A DNA stretch of 64,000 nucleotides, taken from contig JAJEKV010000011.1 in NCBI GenBank assembly GCA_021234155.1, positions 7,795,132 to 7,859,131 of the forward strand, read 5' to 3'. A program made the translations under genes and the position numbers. The notes below the pieces were generated by a model. It searched no databases, was not told where the DNA came from, and worked only from the letters and a program-made list of their open reading frames with translations. Numbering within the stretch: the stretch's first letter is position 1; the number at the start of each line of letters is the position of its first letter. This document shows positions 42,126 to 55,295 of the stretch, piece after piece. This DNA comes from Isoetes taiwanensis. Taxonomy: Eukaryota; Streptophyta; Lycopodiopsida; Isoetales; Isoetaceae.

Positions 42126-45100
42126 TGATCCAATCCAATGCCTCTATCATACATCCAGAACTACCTTGGAGTGTTTGCTCTAGTAATGGATGAACCAAAA
42201 GCTGAGAAAAGAGTCATTACTACTCTCAATCAAGCTGTAGCCCTCACATATAGTTGGTAGGAATCATCACTCACATAATTGTTTTATTTGAAACAGCAAT
42301 AAAAAAAACCTTCCTATTTTTAGAATTACTTCAGCTCTACTACTTCTATCAGTGTCTTTTGATAATCCTGAAACTTGTATCTCAATTGGAGAATGTGGAT
42401 TGCATATGTCTTGCTCCATCTAGAAGTAGTATCTAATCAGGTAAATTGGATTTGGATGATGCAAGATGATAAGAAACCTTATAACGTAAACCCTAATGGT
42501 ATGAGAAAAAATGCAAGGAGAAATTACTTGTGTTGAATGCATAAACACAACGAAAGAGCATCTTTGAAGCAAAATCTCTGTTCACAGAAGCCCGTTGCCG
42601 CCAATTTGCACGATTGATTGCGTGGAGGATGACGTATTTGAATTAGGCATCCTCTAATGTAATGAGGCCCATTTGAAAACAATAATTTCTTGGGTTTTTC
42701 CCGACCCTATATGCCATGTAATTAAGTGCGGACGGGCGTGGTGTGTTTTCGCCCTTACTTGGTGCGCGCCCGGCCAAGTTTTGGAAAAGCCATCAGCCAA
42801 TAGACTTTCATGATTTTTGGGCACACCCTCTATCACACTTCAAATGCCCAGGAGACTATAAATCTTGGGTGCACCCCAAAATCTTGAACATGGGCCACCC
42901 TCGACGAAGTTCTTCCCCATCGCCATCCCAATGCCACGTTAATGGAAAACATAAAAAGGAAAAAATTACGATTTTGGAAAAATCTGGAATTGACGTGTTT
43001 AGCATGATTTCAACACCAGATTTGCAGATTGTGAAAGTGAACCGGGAAAAAGCACAAATTTGGAGTATGTTATGCTAATCGGCAGCGATGTGAAGGGCTT
43101 CAAAGAGTTTTGGAGTCTAATCAAAGGTTATTTTGAGCAATTTAAGTGATTCAGTTACGCTAATCTAACCTGAGGCTATTAGTAGCGTTTTGAAGTGATA
43201 TCAGCAAAATCCTAATAGACTTAGAGTAATTGACAGTCTACTCTAAGATAGATTACCATTTTTTTTTCCTTCTTTCAATCCCACAAAATTCTGATGTGGC
43301 AAACAGATTATGGGCGCCTTGTATGATGTTAAAATTTTTGGGCCTCCACAACCCTTACCCAAGATAGAAAAAAAATGCTCTCTAAGCCGGTAAAACCATG
43401 TTAAGGGTATCCAATTTTAGAACATGCCAAAGTACGTACTAGGTACTCCAAAAACTAGTATTCTCATTTTTCTTTATTCATCAAAATGAACTCAAAATAT
43501 CAAAATAAAAGTTCAAAACATGTTAAGATTCAATGTTAAGTGAAAATATCTCATAGGGACTAAGAAGAATGCATTGGTTCTGAAACTAAATATTATTGAG
43601 ACATTAAAATGTTGCGAAACCTAATGCAGGCTACCTTTTTGGGTACTATTCTGGTCACTAGATGATACTTTCAAGGGACGCCCTAACATGCTTTTACCCA
43701 GGCATCCATTAGTGTGATTTCAGGATATTAACTTATAACTTCACCTGGATGCGTGAGCTCCAAACTCCTAGGTTCCACTAAATGACATGGCCATTGTGCA
43801 AGTCCTTAGAAGGCCTCGTTTATTTATAACTGTATTGGCTAAGTCAAAGTGGGACAATTCACGTAATATGTTTGAGAATTTGGACACTTGGAACAATCAA
43901 TTCTTATGAAAGTAAACAATAGATCCTTCGGTAATCCGTATCTTATTCAGACAATTGTCATGATACAATACTTATCTGCTCAACTTGATCCACCTTTGGA
44001 AGGCCATAGACAAAGATACAATGGCTTAACTAGCTATTGGCAACTGGCTATCATCATTACAGCTTTACTAAAGTTTCAAGGGAATTTAGACTGGCCTATA
44101 GAATAGAAAGGGAATTCTAGATAAGAATCTGAAACTACTGCTCCTGGCAATTGATTACTTGCTGCCTAAGGGAAACATGCTACTCCCGATATTCAATTCG
44201 ATGGTTTACAACAAGATGGCCGAATTCTCCTTCTTCTCTGGAAGTGGTTGTTGATATAGTATTTCTTGATCGATGTGACAAACCGATTGCTATTCTGCTA
44301 TGTTGGTCACATATGTTAACCTTTGATCTCCCTTGTCAGCAATTGGCTGCAGGTGATTCCCTTGCTATTGCTATCTACAGATAATCGGCGATATTGCATA
44401 TCTCGCAAGTCCTCCCCATAATCCATGGACATCCTCCCTTTGTTACATTTGATGTCCATCGTTTAAATTATGAAGGTTCTTCAATTAAAATAAGGTGTGA
44501 CTCTTTTATTAGTCACAACCCCTTCTCCTTTTAATATATCCCCACCTCATCTAATATATCACGACCCCTTCTTTATAAAATTTAGACCCCTTGTAATAGT
44601 TATGTTTGGATATTGTTTCAAAGGCCTCCCTTAATATTATATAGTAGGAACATATGCTTGGCAATGCTGAGCATTAGCCATGGACATGTAGATAGGGTAG
44701 CATGAGTTGTAGGATGACTAAGAATTTGAAGACGTAATTGTGTCCATAGATGTAATGAGTTATTGTTTAGAGTTCAGGAATGTGGAGAATTAGCCATGGT
44801 ATGGGAAATGGGTACAATTAATGGATATCATAGGGTGGAACAGAATATGCATAGTCAAACATGATTGCAAGGAGTGGGCCCCGCTATCAGATATTGCAAA
44901 CTAATAGTGTTTCCATGCTACTTGCATTGTTGACCTACCTTAGTAAAAGCATACCTTGATTTATTTTGATTTCATACAATGTATGCTTATAAATTTTGTG
45001 TCAGAGACAAAATAGAGCTTGGCAAATCAACCCTTTAGAATTGTCTTCATCTTCTTTACAAATTGTAAACGTACTTGATACATAGCCTATGATATCCGAT

Positions 45101-45599
45101 CTAAACATACAAACTTTAAATTCAAAACCCTAAATATATAGTGATGGTTGAATTGCTACAACCCTAAACCCGTAAGCTTATACCCTAAATGTGTTGATTT
45201 ATCTAAGACATGTTTGACATTCATATATGTATAATCATATGATAATTTTTTGACTAACGTTTTTTGATAATTTACATAATTAAAATTTACATATATTTTA
45301 GAAGTCATTTCCTTGTTCTTTAAGTTAAAAAACTATTCTATTCTATTCTATTAAGTTCATTAGAAGTGTATGACATGCTTTATTAAATTAGAACTACGGC
45401 CACGAAATTTCTTGTTTTAAATAATTTCATTTATATCCATTATTATTATTAAATTAAACCTATTCTTAAGGAATTTCTTGCTTTTTAAATATATATTTTT
45501 TTACTCTATATATTCGATAAATGTACGTCCTTTTCTTATGCTATTTAATTATTTCTTAATCATTTACTAAAAAGGGTGCAATTTGTCTAGGTCAATGGT
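42126..45599. other. Long gene-poor AT-rich interval
   Basis: Open frames are below 112 codons, with no motif. Features seen are small: a (TTCTA)n run near 45340 and pyrimidine-rich 'ACCCCTT' words near 44490-44590. I see no transposon termini or splice-linked exons. Confidence 0.5.
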
Positions 45600-47476
45600 G
45601 CCCCTCCAACTCAAGATGTTGAAGAGAACAATGGTGTGCAAAATATTGATAAGGGCAATGTCACTAAGGAAGCCCATCCTACTAAGAATATTGAAGAAAA
45701 ACAATTAGTCCTCTATAGTAGGATGCAATTGGAGGAACAATAAGGTCAGAATCACAAAGAAATAGTAGGCCAATGAGTCATTGTACTAGCAGAACCTGGT
45801 CAAGCTGTTAATGATGAAAGGCTAGGGGAAGACAATCTTGGTATTGCAATTTCTAAGTTGGAAGACAACCGGAAAGGTAAGGGTTTGGGAGACAAGCAAT
45901 GTTTTGGTTGTGTCAAGCAATTGGAGGTTCCTTGCATCATGGCATGGCCTATAAATAGTGCTCAATTTGTGGAGGATTAACTTTTTTCGAGAGTCGGAGG
46001 TTGTTGTGGATAATGATTGTCTTGATCCTGATCCATTAGCAGTGGGTACAAAATCTAAGCAAAAGGGAAGAAGTATCAATTGTCAGACATTATCTTAGCA
46101 AGAGAGCCAAGTTGATTAGTGACACTAAATGCGAGACTATGGTGAATGTTAGGGGCCCAGATTGTTGTTGGAGTGGTTGTATGCAATTCTTTACAATAGA
46201 ACGATTTGGTGAAAGTTTTCAAGAGTATATACTGTTGATGAAAGGAGGACCTATATGTACACAATTTTTGAGCATGCACTTCAAGATGAAAGAAATCCAA
46301 ACAGAAAAAGATACTCTTTGCTTGGCAAATGGATATGTAAAAAAGCATGGCAGAATATCCATGCAATTTCAACTTCCTTAAGGCATAATTGGCAAAAAAA
46401 AAGCAGGTAGAAGGGACCAGGATTGCTTTGCATGGAAATAATGACTTGTTGAGACCAACCTCTAGGATCTTGGCTGCCAGGGAGATATTTGAAAAATATA
46501 TTGACTTCAGTGCAGAGTGTATGCCACAGAAAAAGCAAAAGGGATGAAAAGGAAAGAACAGTTGTTGAGAAAAGGTTACCATCACATTGTACTCAAAAGA
46601 GTATTTTGGAGGAAGTGAATTCCCTACTTCGAGAATTGGAAATTCTTCCAATATCCCAATCTAGGCTATGGAAGAAGCATTTCAATCATGTGACCGTAGC
46701 AATTTCAAACAACTTTGTAAAGTGCAATTAGTGTGCTAAGTTGAGACTCTTGATAAGACTGTGCAATCAAGTCAAAGGGTAGGATAAGGGAGCATATGAA
46801 GGACCTTATGACTGATCAACTATCATGTAGATTATGTTATTGGATGTGGAGGACCTTATCTGCATTGGAATCTAATAACTATTTATGTATTATACATGAC
46901 AAGATGGACCAACAAAAAACTTGTCTTCCACAATTCAAGTACACACCAAAGTCATGTGGAAGGTCATACCCTTTGTAGATCTCAATGACCGGGGCAATCT
47001 TGCATTGGCAATCTCAAACCTACTATGGGCATTTCAGTTTGGAGTTGTGGAGTGATGGTCTAGATTTTTACATTGGGAGTATCATGAGGTGTTTGAGAAA
47101 CTATGAAAATGGCTATAATGGTCACCTCTAGGACCTTACAGCTAGCCAAGCACTACATAGTGCATTGTTAGATGGAAACCCTAACAATATTGAGAAGTTT
47201 GGCAAGGCAAGGTTTAGGAAGCATGGGTCTAGTGAACATGTTGGAGCTTCAACTTCACGTGCTAGAGCTCAAGATCTACCTAGAAGGTTTCTCTTGCAAC
47301 TTGATAATATGTGCTGCCAAAAAAGGAACGTGTGGATGTTTTCTTTCCTATCCTACTTAATTGGTAAGCCCCCATGCTAGGGTTCCCTGCAATCTGCTCC
47401 CGCTACAGGTTAGGGGGCCGCCCACGCGATCTCTTAACCTTCGCTTATCCAAACGCGCTCCGATGACGAGGCGCAC

Positions 47477-47542
47477 ACTGGGAGCATTTCCAATACCTAC
47501 AGCAGCTCCCGCCGAAGCAATGGTAGTGGCTCCCGCTCCAGT
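47477..47542 (-). pseudogene. atp9: Mitochondrial atp9 exon 2 (codons 8-29)
   Basis: Exactly 66 nucleotides, reading 'TGAGATTIASAGAAVGIGNA' plus 'PS'. This is ATP synthase subunit 9 from codon 8 to codon 29, the interval between known land-plant intron sites atp9i21 and atp9i87. ACT for Ile8, GCT for Val27 and CCC for Phe28 would all be restored by C-to-U editing, as in fern and other plant mitochondria. The intron after it begins GTGCG, the group II 5' consensus. The rest of atp9 is absent, so this is a non-functional fragment. Confidence 0.85.
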
Positions 47543-47583
47543 GTTAACCTAAGCCTGGACATCGCTGACGCGGCTCGGCTTCC

Positions 47584-47620
47584 GAACCGTACGTGAGCCT
47601 TCTATGGCCTCGTGCGGCTC
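47584..47620 (-). ncRNA. Group II intron domain V (atp9i21-like)
   Basis: Minus-strand sequence 'GAGCCGCACGAGG' paired with 'CTCACGTACGGTTC' around a short loop is the hallmark catalytic hairpin of group II introns. It is followed by a domain VI-like stem ('AGCC/GGCT') with an unpaired A eight bases before the exon, and the intron ends '...GGTTAAC', matching the AY rule. It is only a remnant in the nucleus. Confidence 0.82.
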
Positions 47621-49299
47621 TTCTCATTTTTGCTAATGCTTCTAGTATCAGACCTCTTTCTATTTGGGATTGTCTCCGAGTGGGCATTATTCGCTTTTTG
47701 GGGAATCCTGCTATCGATGAGCATGTGGCCCGGCAAAGCCTACTTCCACTGAGTTCGGGGTAGTTACACCGTACTATATGGATAACTGGAATGACCAGAG
47801 AACGATTGACCTTCGCTTCAGTCGGTGGTGTTGTAAATGCCTGGGGGCACTCACTCAATAGTGATCACTTGTGACCGTCCCACACATAACCTAAAAAAAG
47901 ATGGGGGATCTATGAAAATGAAACGAACAAAATGAAAGAAGAATGAGCCTTGCAAACATGAAAAATGAGCCGCTTCGGTCTATATATTGAATCATTGACT
48001 TATTTCCCAAAGTCAATGGTTTTAAAGCATGGTACTATAACCAAATAATGTTCTTCGGTCATCAAGCTACCACCCATCTAGCTGTGGCATATTTGAAAGA
48101 GTTAATTTGGAGTTTTTGATGCTCGAGCATACCCATGAGGATGTGGATGCATTATTTGGCAAGTATAGTTGTATACTGAAGCAGCAAACAGTGACCAATT
48201 TTTCTAGTCTAATGAAAATCTTGCATGAATGCACTTCTCCAAACCCTATAGGTTCTCTTATAGAAGAAGTGCCTGATTGGAAGAGTTTTGTGGATAGTTA
48301 TGCATTGGATCTTGAAGGTCATTCTAGGCCTATGCAATTCACTTTTTGGGTGAGAAATGGGATTCCAATCTTTCAATGGAAGAGGAGACCTTCAGAGGAG
48401 GAGTGCAGAGGAGGGGAGGAAATATGGCGTAGAGATGAGAATGGCAAGCCTATGATACCTCTAGGTCAACCAAAAGCTTTAAAACCTACTAAAGAAGTGA
48501 AGCAATTGAGATTGACTAAGGAAGGAATCCAGGATTATAGAAAGCGTTGGCAAACCAACCCCGATGACACCAATTGTGCATTGGTTAGCTTACTGGAAGA
48601 AGGTGATTAACTTGTTGGGGGAGGTAGATATATCCTCAGAATAACTGAAAGAAGGGTGGTTGCCTAAAACTAGGTGGAGAACTTTAGCAGGTACTGAGGA
48701 CGTTGATGACATTGTTAGTAATATTCGTAAGCAATATGCTCCTCCTCCTTCTAACAAACACTATGTTGGTCCTAAGAACAATACGCCAAAGTTTCTAGGC
48801 ATGGAAGCTTATGAACCTTCCACTGACTTAGAGTGCCACCAGATTTAGAGACCTATCCAGTGTGGTTGGGATACATCATCTCTAATATTTGCAAAGAAGA
48901 AGGTAATATTAACTCAACCATGTGCAGGTTGAATGGTGGTGTCCAGCGCACTAGTTGACCAATGTCTCAGATAAAGAAAGATACTTATATTGTTGGACAA
49001 AGAAATGGAGGATAAATCCTAGTGATCCTGATCCTTGGCTAGACTTTGAAAGTGTATTGTACTCATGGTTTCCAAAAACTGTTCCAGATAGAAATGTGAG
49101 AATTACAATACCTCCGGATATAAGAAAGAAGGCTATGATATCATTGGGGGTGCTTGAAGAAAAGTGAATAACTATGTAAATTTTCTTCATCATATTTTTA
49201 CAACATAGCACTATATTGTGAAATATTGACTATTTTGTAAAGAATTTTATCTTTTTTAAAAAAGGGAGGGCTTTGATTTTCGTGCCTGGAAGGCCGCAT

Positions 49300-50730
49300 G
49301 TAACGCTGCATGCGGCGTTCCCTCTCCCCTGCGAGACACTGCATTTTTAGTTTCATTTTTTGAGCATTGGCGTTTGTTGTTCAAAGCACGGATATAGCAG
49401 AAGCTGGTGTTCACCACATGTAAGGTTTACATCTGGCTTAACCATTCCACTGTGGATCGAGCTGAGTTCATGATTTTCAGGTTCTAGCTACAGTGTTATA
49501 CTAGCAATGGCAGTTCCACTTGAAGCTTAGCAATTATACAAGAGACCATTTCAACGACTGGCAAACTAATGGAGCGATGGTAAGAACTATACTCTGGATC
49601 TGCATTTACTTTGTTGCATGTCTCCACTTACTTCCCAACTACGGTTTTTGAATCGAAGATTGACAGTAAGTGTGTAATTGATATTTCTAAATTGCGCTAA
49701 AGGAAAACTGAATACAAAGTTTAAAATGTTCTATAAATTTCTGGAGTCTAGCTTTGAGCGCAGACAAAGATGAACATAATTTAATATTCAACCCCTATTT
49801 TCTGAACCAATGCCACAACTTAGAGATAAATTGTGTCAACAGACGGGGAGTCGACAACCAGAATAGCCCCAAACTCTGAGTGGCCGCAACTCAGAAACAC
49901 CACTACCCCACTGCCCCAGACTCTACTTTTGAGTCCTTCCAATTCCATCTCCATTTCAATCTAAAGTCCCGTATTCAATTGCAATCAACAAATTGGGTTT
50001 GAGTAGTAAGTATCTAATGTTCCAGTTTTCTTCAGTTTGTTCTTCATTTTTAGTTAGAGTTTGCTACATGAAGTTTGAAATGGGATTATATGCATCATTA
50101 AGTTGAAAATGAAGTTTATTTTTGCTAACCATTTTTGGATGGAGGAGTTCAAGATCGCATTTGCTAATGGTTATTTAAGAGTTCAAAATGGCATTTGTTA
50201 ATGGTTATCTAAAATTTTATGAGGTTGGAAAGGACGTCTCTGATATCGACTTGCTCCAGTGCATAGCTCCAAATTTTTACAATTCCTTTCCAAGTCTACC
50301 TTTTCTTCCACTTCATAACGTCTATTTGGAAATATACTTTTCAAGCTACAACTATTTCTCTTGTGGTTGTACATTATGAAGCACATGGCTCAAGAATAAG
50401 ACATTATAAGTAGAATATAAGATAACATCATTGTATGGCACAATTCTAGATAGCTCCGTTGATACAAATTCAATTCAGGGTAATTTTCTGTAGCATCATT
50501 TTGTTTGGGATCCTCGTAAGTCTAGCCTGGCACGTCAAGGCTTATGGTACTGCAAGAAGCACATTCATAGGATTAGAAGCATATTGTTCATGATTGAATG
50601 ATAGAAATCTTTTGTCTGGAAATAGAATGATGAAATATTGATCTCTGCATTAAGCTCTTCATCTCTCTTTTGCAGGAATTCTACATGCAAGGATCAAATC
50701 TTAGTTACAGCATCACAAGAAGTAAGTAAT
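49300..50730 (+). other. Possible intron-containing transcription unit of unknown content
   Basis: Good plant splice signals line up on the plus strand: donor 'ATG|GTAAGA' at 49580, donor 'GTA|GTAAGTAT' at 50006, acceptor 'CTCTTTTGCAG' ending at 50675, and donor 'GAA|GTAAGT' at 50722. The last two would define a 46-base exon (50676-50721). No reading frame links them to a recognisable protein, so this may be a non-coding transcript or chance sites. Confidence 0.25.
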
Positions 50731-53700
50731 TGTGGTTTAGTATTCCCCTTAGTTCTTTATTTGTAGTATAATAGCATGCATTGAACTGTATTTTTGGCTT
50801 CAAATGTGACACTAAACAGCTCGCTAGACACTGCTTTGATTGAATCACAAAAGCATTGCCTTTGTGGTTGTCTCTTGAACAACATGCCATAGTTTAGGTT
50901 CATGACTCCATGTAATCTGCTACATTCATTTATATACATTGCAATGTTTCTAATTTTTTGTTTCTAATAGTATGCATTAAATTTTTTGCTTATGATTGAG
51001 TTTTCTCCTGTAAAATCGTATTATTTCCTTGGGCACAAAATCAGATAGACCATTTTCTAAAACTCATGTAGCAATGTAAGTAGCCTACTGCTCCAATTAT
51101 GCTTTAAGGCCCTGCATGCATACGTATCATGCTCCAATTGGAGGTACATTAATGCAGGTGCATAGAACTTTTCTTGCTTTGTGGTTCCAAATTAGTAAAG
51201 AATGAATTTTTTGGTTCGATATTGTTTTTAGTATTAATCGGCAGCATTACTGCATGCCGTGGATAGACTCACCAATGCTTACAAACTTTGTTTTTGGATG
51301 CTTGAATCATTTCATGCGCGATGTATTTGTTTGATAAACAATGCAACTTTTTGAAGCAGGAGGGGACAAAATGTCATCTTAAGAAAGTTCATACTATAGC
51401 ATGTTATTATGTATTCATGATTCCACAAGACACTATCCTCTATTTAAAACATTGCCCATTATACAGAAATATGGTTTCCAGCAAATGCTAGAGTAGATTG
51501 CATCGACAAAGAATATTATGTTTGCAATACAAGCAAAGAGATCTGTTTATGTAGACCTAACACTTGCAGGGTGTTAGCTATACCCTTCTATTTATTTGAT
51601 TTTGATTCCTTTCATGAATCCATGCTTTTTATCCTTTTGTGTTGTTGTGCATGGAATTCAGTTTAATTGATCAGACTACAGATATAACATTTATTGGTTG
51701 CCTTTCTAAAAGTTAGAGATAGATAGATAGTTAGAATAGAATAGAATAGAAGGACTGGAAAGGGCGGGATAACGAAATGCAGCATGCAAAATACCAAATT
51801 CTGCAAACAACAATGTTGTGTAATAATGATTGGGCTTTTCAGAGATGAAATTTGTCCCAAAATTAAGACATAATCCCAATTTAATTGAATGATGGTTTCT
51901 ATCAGGCTAATATTGATAAAACGTGCAAGAAACTCCATTAGCCTGAAAAACTAGCTCTCATCCATTCAGATCTATTCTCTTTCTCCAAGATTTACCCGCG
52001 AAATTTTCAGAAGATCTGAAGAATGCCTTCCTGCTTCTCCAAGTTTAGCAGAAATTTTCAAGAAACCAAGCCTTCAATGCTCAAATCCAAGTTGGATCTA
52101 AACGTATCACCTGCTTCTTCATAAATCTTTAGGATCTGACTTTCAAATCTTAGCAATGCAAATGCAATGCTGCTAAACTATCTATCTCTTTGGAACTGTA
52201 GCTCTGCTACCATGAAAAGTGAAAGATCGATGAGAGATGCAAAGACAAAGGGAAATGTGATGAACTGGTTCAATTGATAACTGATATGTTACGAATAAAT
52301 AGACACTCACGTATACACGTATTTATAGAACGTTACAATTGCCCTTGCATAATGTTGTGATACGTTGAAAGTACACAGAAAGTGAGAGATAGGTGTCTAT
52401 AATTTGCCGTACATAATGTTCTGATACACCGAAAGTGCACAAGTTTAATAGAACGTATTCTAAGAAAGCTAAAAGACAGAATTAAAAGCTTACATCTTCT
52501 AAAGGCAATCTTCTGAAGGCAATTCATTTGGCCAAGCACCAATACAGAGTAAGAGATATTTTCTGCCCATTAAAAAATATTTAATGGCCTCACCACGGTC
52601 TTGAGGGTATCGTCATGAATTACCAAGGCATGTAAGTGATAAAGAGCCTCTAATGTTGTGACTGCCATTTGCAATGTTAGCAAGGGTGCCATATAAAAGC
52701 CCTTCTCTATGCTCTTTACGTAGTCCTTCTTACAGTTTGCTTCATTTTCTATATGGACTCGAGCTCGTATTCGCCTCACTAAGAATATTTTTTTTATATG
52801 TTGGCAAGTCCGTGTTTAAGTCTTGGCATTTCAATATGTTCTAGTTTAGATTCAGAATTTGGGTTGCCATTCCAGTTTCGCTTACGTCACTTCTTTATCC
52901 AGAGCATCATACTAAATCAATGGCTAACATCTTTTTGGCAGGAAAATTCTTTGCCACTTTCTAAGGTCACTTTCAAACCCATGGTGCAGACAAAAACACC
53001 CCTGCCACAATATAGGCCGAAGGTATGGGCTTAAACCATAGCTACTTTGCGTTAAGCCCCTCACGAGCAATGAGGCCACTTGCTGGCATCCCCTGCTCTA
53101 TCTGCTCTACCCTGCCGGAACCAATCCCCTGCTCCACCTGCATGCAAACCCAGAAGTCTAGGCCCTGATTAGAATAAGAAGCGCCCACCTGCGCCAGAAC
53201 AGAAACAGAGATCGGAATTGGTCTGGGGAAATTTCTCAAGGATTGGCACCCCCTATGAGCTTTCTTTTGTGCGCTCTTATTCTGGTACACGGCAGCTCGA
53301 AACTTTGCTCACAAACTAGCACATGCAGTTTAACTCTCGGCCTAAATCAGTAGCAGGGTTTTGTGGCTGATGCCACAATCTACAAGGCCTCCTGTCGGCA
53401 CAATCTAACCCTTGCCAGAAGTTTGCAGGAAATATAGCTCTATTGGAGGCCTAAATCACAGCCAAACTCTCCAACAATAGGGCCCGCCCACCGCTTCTGC
53501 AGCGAGAATCAATCCTTTGCCCTTTGTTTGGCAACAATCGGGGAACGATCAAATCCTTTTGCCCTTTGTTTGCCTCTGTTTGGCAACAACCAAGAACATG
53601 CCAAGCATGCCCTTCAACACAAGAATATGAAGAGCCCTTCAATCGGATTTGCAGAGCCCTGGATTGCACGCCTACCGCCCCTGCGCTCATAAAATAGAAA

Positions 53701-53761
53701 GGGCGTGTCCTTTTATCCACGTACAAATACTTTTTCTTTTTCCAATCATATAGCAAAAAAA
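50731..53761. other. Intergenic DNA, no gene seen
   Basis: AT-rich to about 53.0 kb, with a short (GATA)n/(GAATA)n microsatellite at 51716-51750 and a weak duplicated 'CATAATGTT.TGATAC' unit near 52350-52435. From 53.0 to 53.7 kb the sequence is more balanced and includes repeated 'TTTGCCCTTTGTTTG' words. No supported gene. Confidence 0.5.
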
Positions 53762-53924
53762 GTAAAAAACACACCAAAATAGCAACGTGACCACTAAATG
53801 CAATTAAGCTGCTCAAACATGGCAAAATATACCCTTTTCTATACAATACGACATCAAAATCATAGTCCCAACCATTGCGAGAAGGCCCTCCCACAATACG
53901 AAACTAAAAACGTGGAAGTTTATG
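53762..53924 (+). repeat. Direct repeat flanking the inverted duplication, left copy
   Basis: From 'AAAAACACACC' through 'TATACAATACGAC' to 'AACTAAAAACGTGGAAGTTT'. It matches 56794-56944 in the same orientation with moderate divergence. Confidence 0.75.
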
Positions 53925-53941
53925 CTAAACCTAAGCATATA

Positions 53942-54715
53942 AATCAATCATGGCCATTTCTTTTGTTTGAGATAAGAAATTTTTTATTTTGATGATTCAT
54001 TTTTAGGGTTTCCTGTTGGTTAAACCCTGGCAAAACCTCGCGGCGATGGCCGAGGTATTCCAAAGTTGAGCCATCGCATTATCATGTCTGTCAAAATGAA
54101 TTGGAGATATATGGGTGCTTTCGTGTAGATGAGAAAATCTTCCCGGAAACCGCCGAGGAAGAAGGTGCTTGCCGTTGCATCAAGCTGTGGAGCTTAAAGG
54201 TGAAAACCCTCATGGATAAAGCCAATATCGTGGCGGTGAGAAGATTGCGAGTTATTGTGGCATTTGCATTTCGGAGGAATTAGTTGTCTTTGAGTTTGAC
54301 CTCGACAAAGGAACTAGAGGCCATGCATGTACACCATCATGAGAAGTTGAAAGCCCTTGTGAATGCTCTCGAGACATGGGCTTGGTGGAAGTCCCAAGAG
54401 GAAGTAAGTAACTTTACATTACGGTTCCAAATCACGCATTCTTAGATTGTTAACAATCGTAAATCCACGGACCGGGTCTTCATCGGAGGGGAAATGAATG
54501 GCTTGGGACATCTCGTTAGCATTCACTCTTGTAAATGTATGCGTAAAGGCGACCTCTTGCCTTCAATTGTAACTACTCCGAAAATGTTTTACTTACAGTT
54601 ATTTCTTTGGCATTTAGATTAACAAGTAAAGCCATCTCAATTTTGGTATGTGGAGTGTACGAGAGATCGTGGTGCAAGGGCATTTGTTTCCAGCATTATT
54701 TGTATCGTTTTCTCT
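53942..54715 (+). repeat. Left arm of a large inverted repeat (774 bp)
   Basis: It is the inverse of 55296-56078 over its whole length, with a spacer of about 580 bases. It contains the broken uL18-like copy. Where the arms differ, the change is usually at a CAG or CTG in the right arm. Confidence 0.92.
54046..54407 (+). pseudogene. Frameshifted copy of the uL18-like ribosomal protein gene
   Basis: It keeps the ATG, the stop TAA and long identical stretches such as 'VELKVKTLMDKANI', but about fifteen small changes break the frame. Nearly all map to CAG/CTG trinucleotides of the intact copy at 55605-55973 (for example CCAGAAG becomes CCGAGGAAG, and TTGCAGAG becomes TTGCGAG). If these are sequencing errors, this copy could also be intact. 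Confidence 0.8.
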
Positions 54716-55295
54716 TTTCAGTACCACTGGCAAGTCCATAGTCTTGTTTAGCAATATTTTTCTATTTTGTTTTGTGGTTACCTCTTTGTTATATACAAGA
54801 GGACTCAGAAACTTCAAGAACGGACCAGGGTTGGCCTATAACCTGTTCCTTTGCTATCAGTAGACTGAATTGGTAAGTTAACATGCTAATTAGGGTAGCC
54901 TTAGGAGTGGCACATGTACCCAAGTTTTATGTTTTGGGGCGCTAAAACAGATTTGTTCCCTTCCGTTTCCTCCAACATATTGCGTTGGAGTTTCATGATG
55001 AATGAAATTTGTTTTCCAAGTTTCCTTGTGCCAAATTACGTTGGTTTTAGATTATGCAATGGTATGATTGTGCAAACGGAAGAAATTTACATATTTTCTA
55101 GACTTTTAGATGGTGTTGACATCTGAACTTTTTAGATGGTGTTGCATGTTGGCATTCTAAATTAACTGCTGTGACAACCATGCAGTGACTTGTCTTAGTA
55201 AAGTGAAATGCATGGAGAAGTCTTTACTATACTCCATTCGTATACTGTGGCTGTAATTATTTCAAAAAGAATGCAGATACTTATTGACATTCTGG

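Larger units (their letters stand above)
47363..48075 (-). mobile_element. Nuclear insertion of mitochondrial DNA (atp9 exon with group II introns)
   Basis: The segment interrupts the HTHEDVD protein frame between 'SYLI' and 'GIFERV'. On the minus strand it reads, in order, the 3' part of a group II intron with domain V, a 66-bp atp9 exon, and the 5' part of a second group II intron. Sequence composition changes at both edges. Retained introns and unedited codons show transfer as DNA, not as edited RNA. Outer limits are placed from the broken protein frame and are good to within about 10 bases. Mitochondrial origin of 47880-48075 is inferred only from position. Confidence 0.8.
45600..49167 (+). 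pseudogene. Degenerate transposon-type protein with HTHEDVD motif (DUF7869-like)
   Basis: Open pieces follow one another in order on the plus strand. They are a Cys-containing N-terminal segment (46112-46381, 'LANGYVKKHGRISMQFQLP'), 'IHDKMDQQKTCLPQFK' near 46895-46940, 'LPRRFLLQLDNMC.QK' near 47275-47320, and after an interruption 'GIFERVNLEFLMLEHTHEDV' (from about 48080) with 'DALFGKYS'. Further pieces follow at 48107-48610, 48660-48848 and 48955-49167. The spacing of an early Asp, 'LDN' and 'H-T-H-E-D-V-D' recalls a large family of uncharacterised, transposon-like proteins in plants and animals (DUF7869 from memory). A nuclease-type Asp triad is my inference. Many frameshifts and the mitochondrial insert show it is dead. 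Confidence 0.6.
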
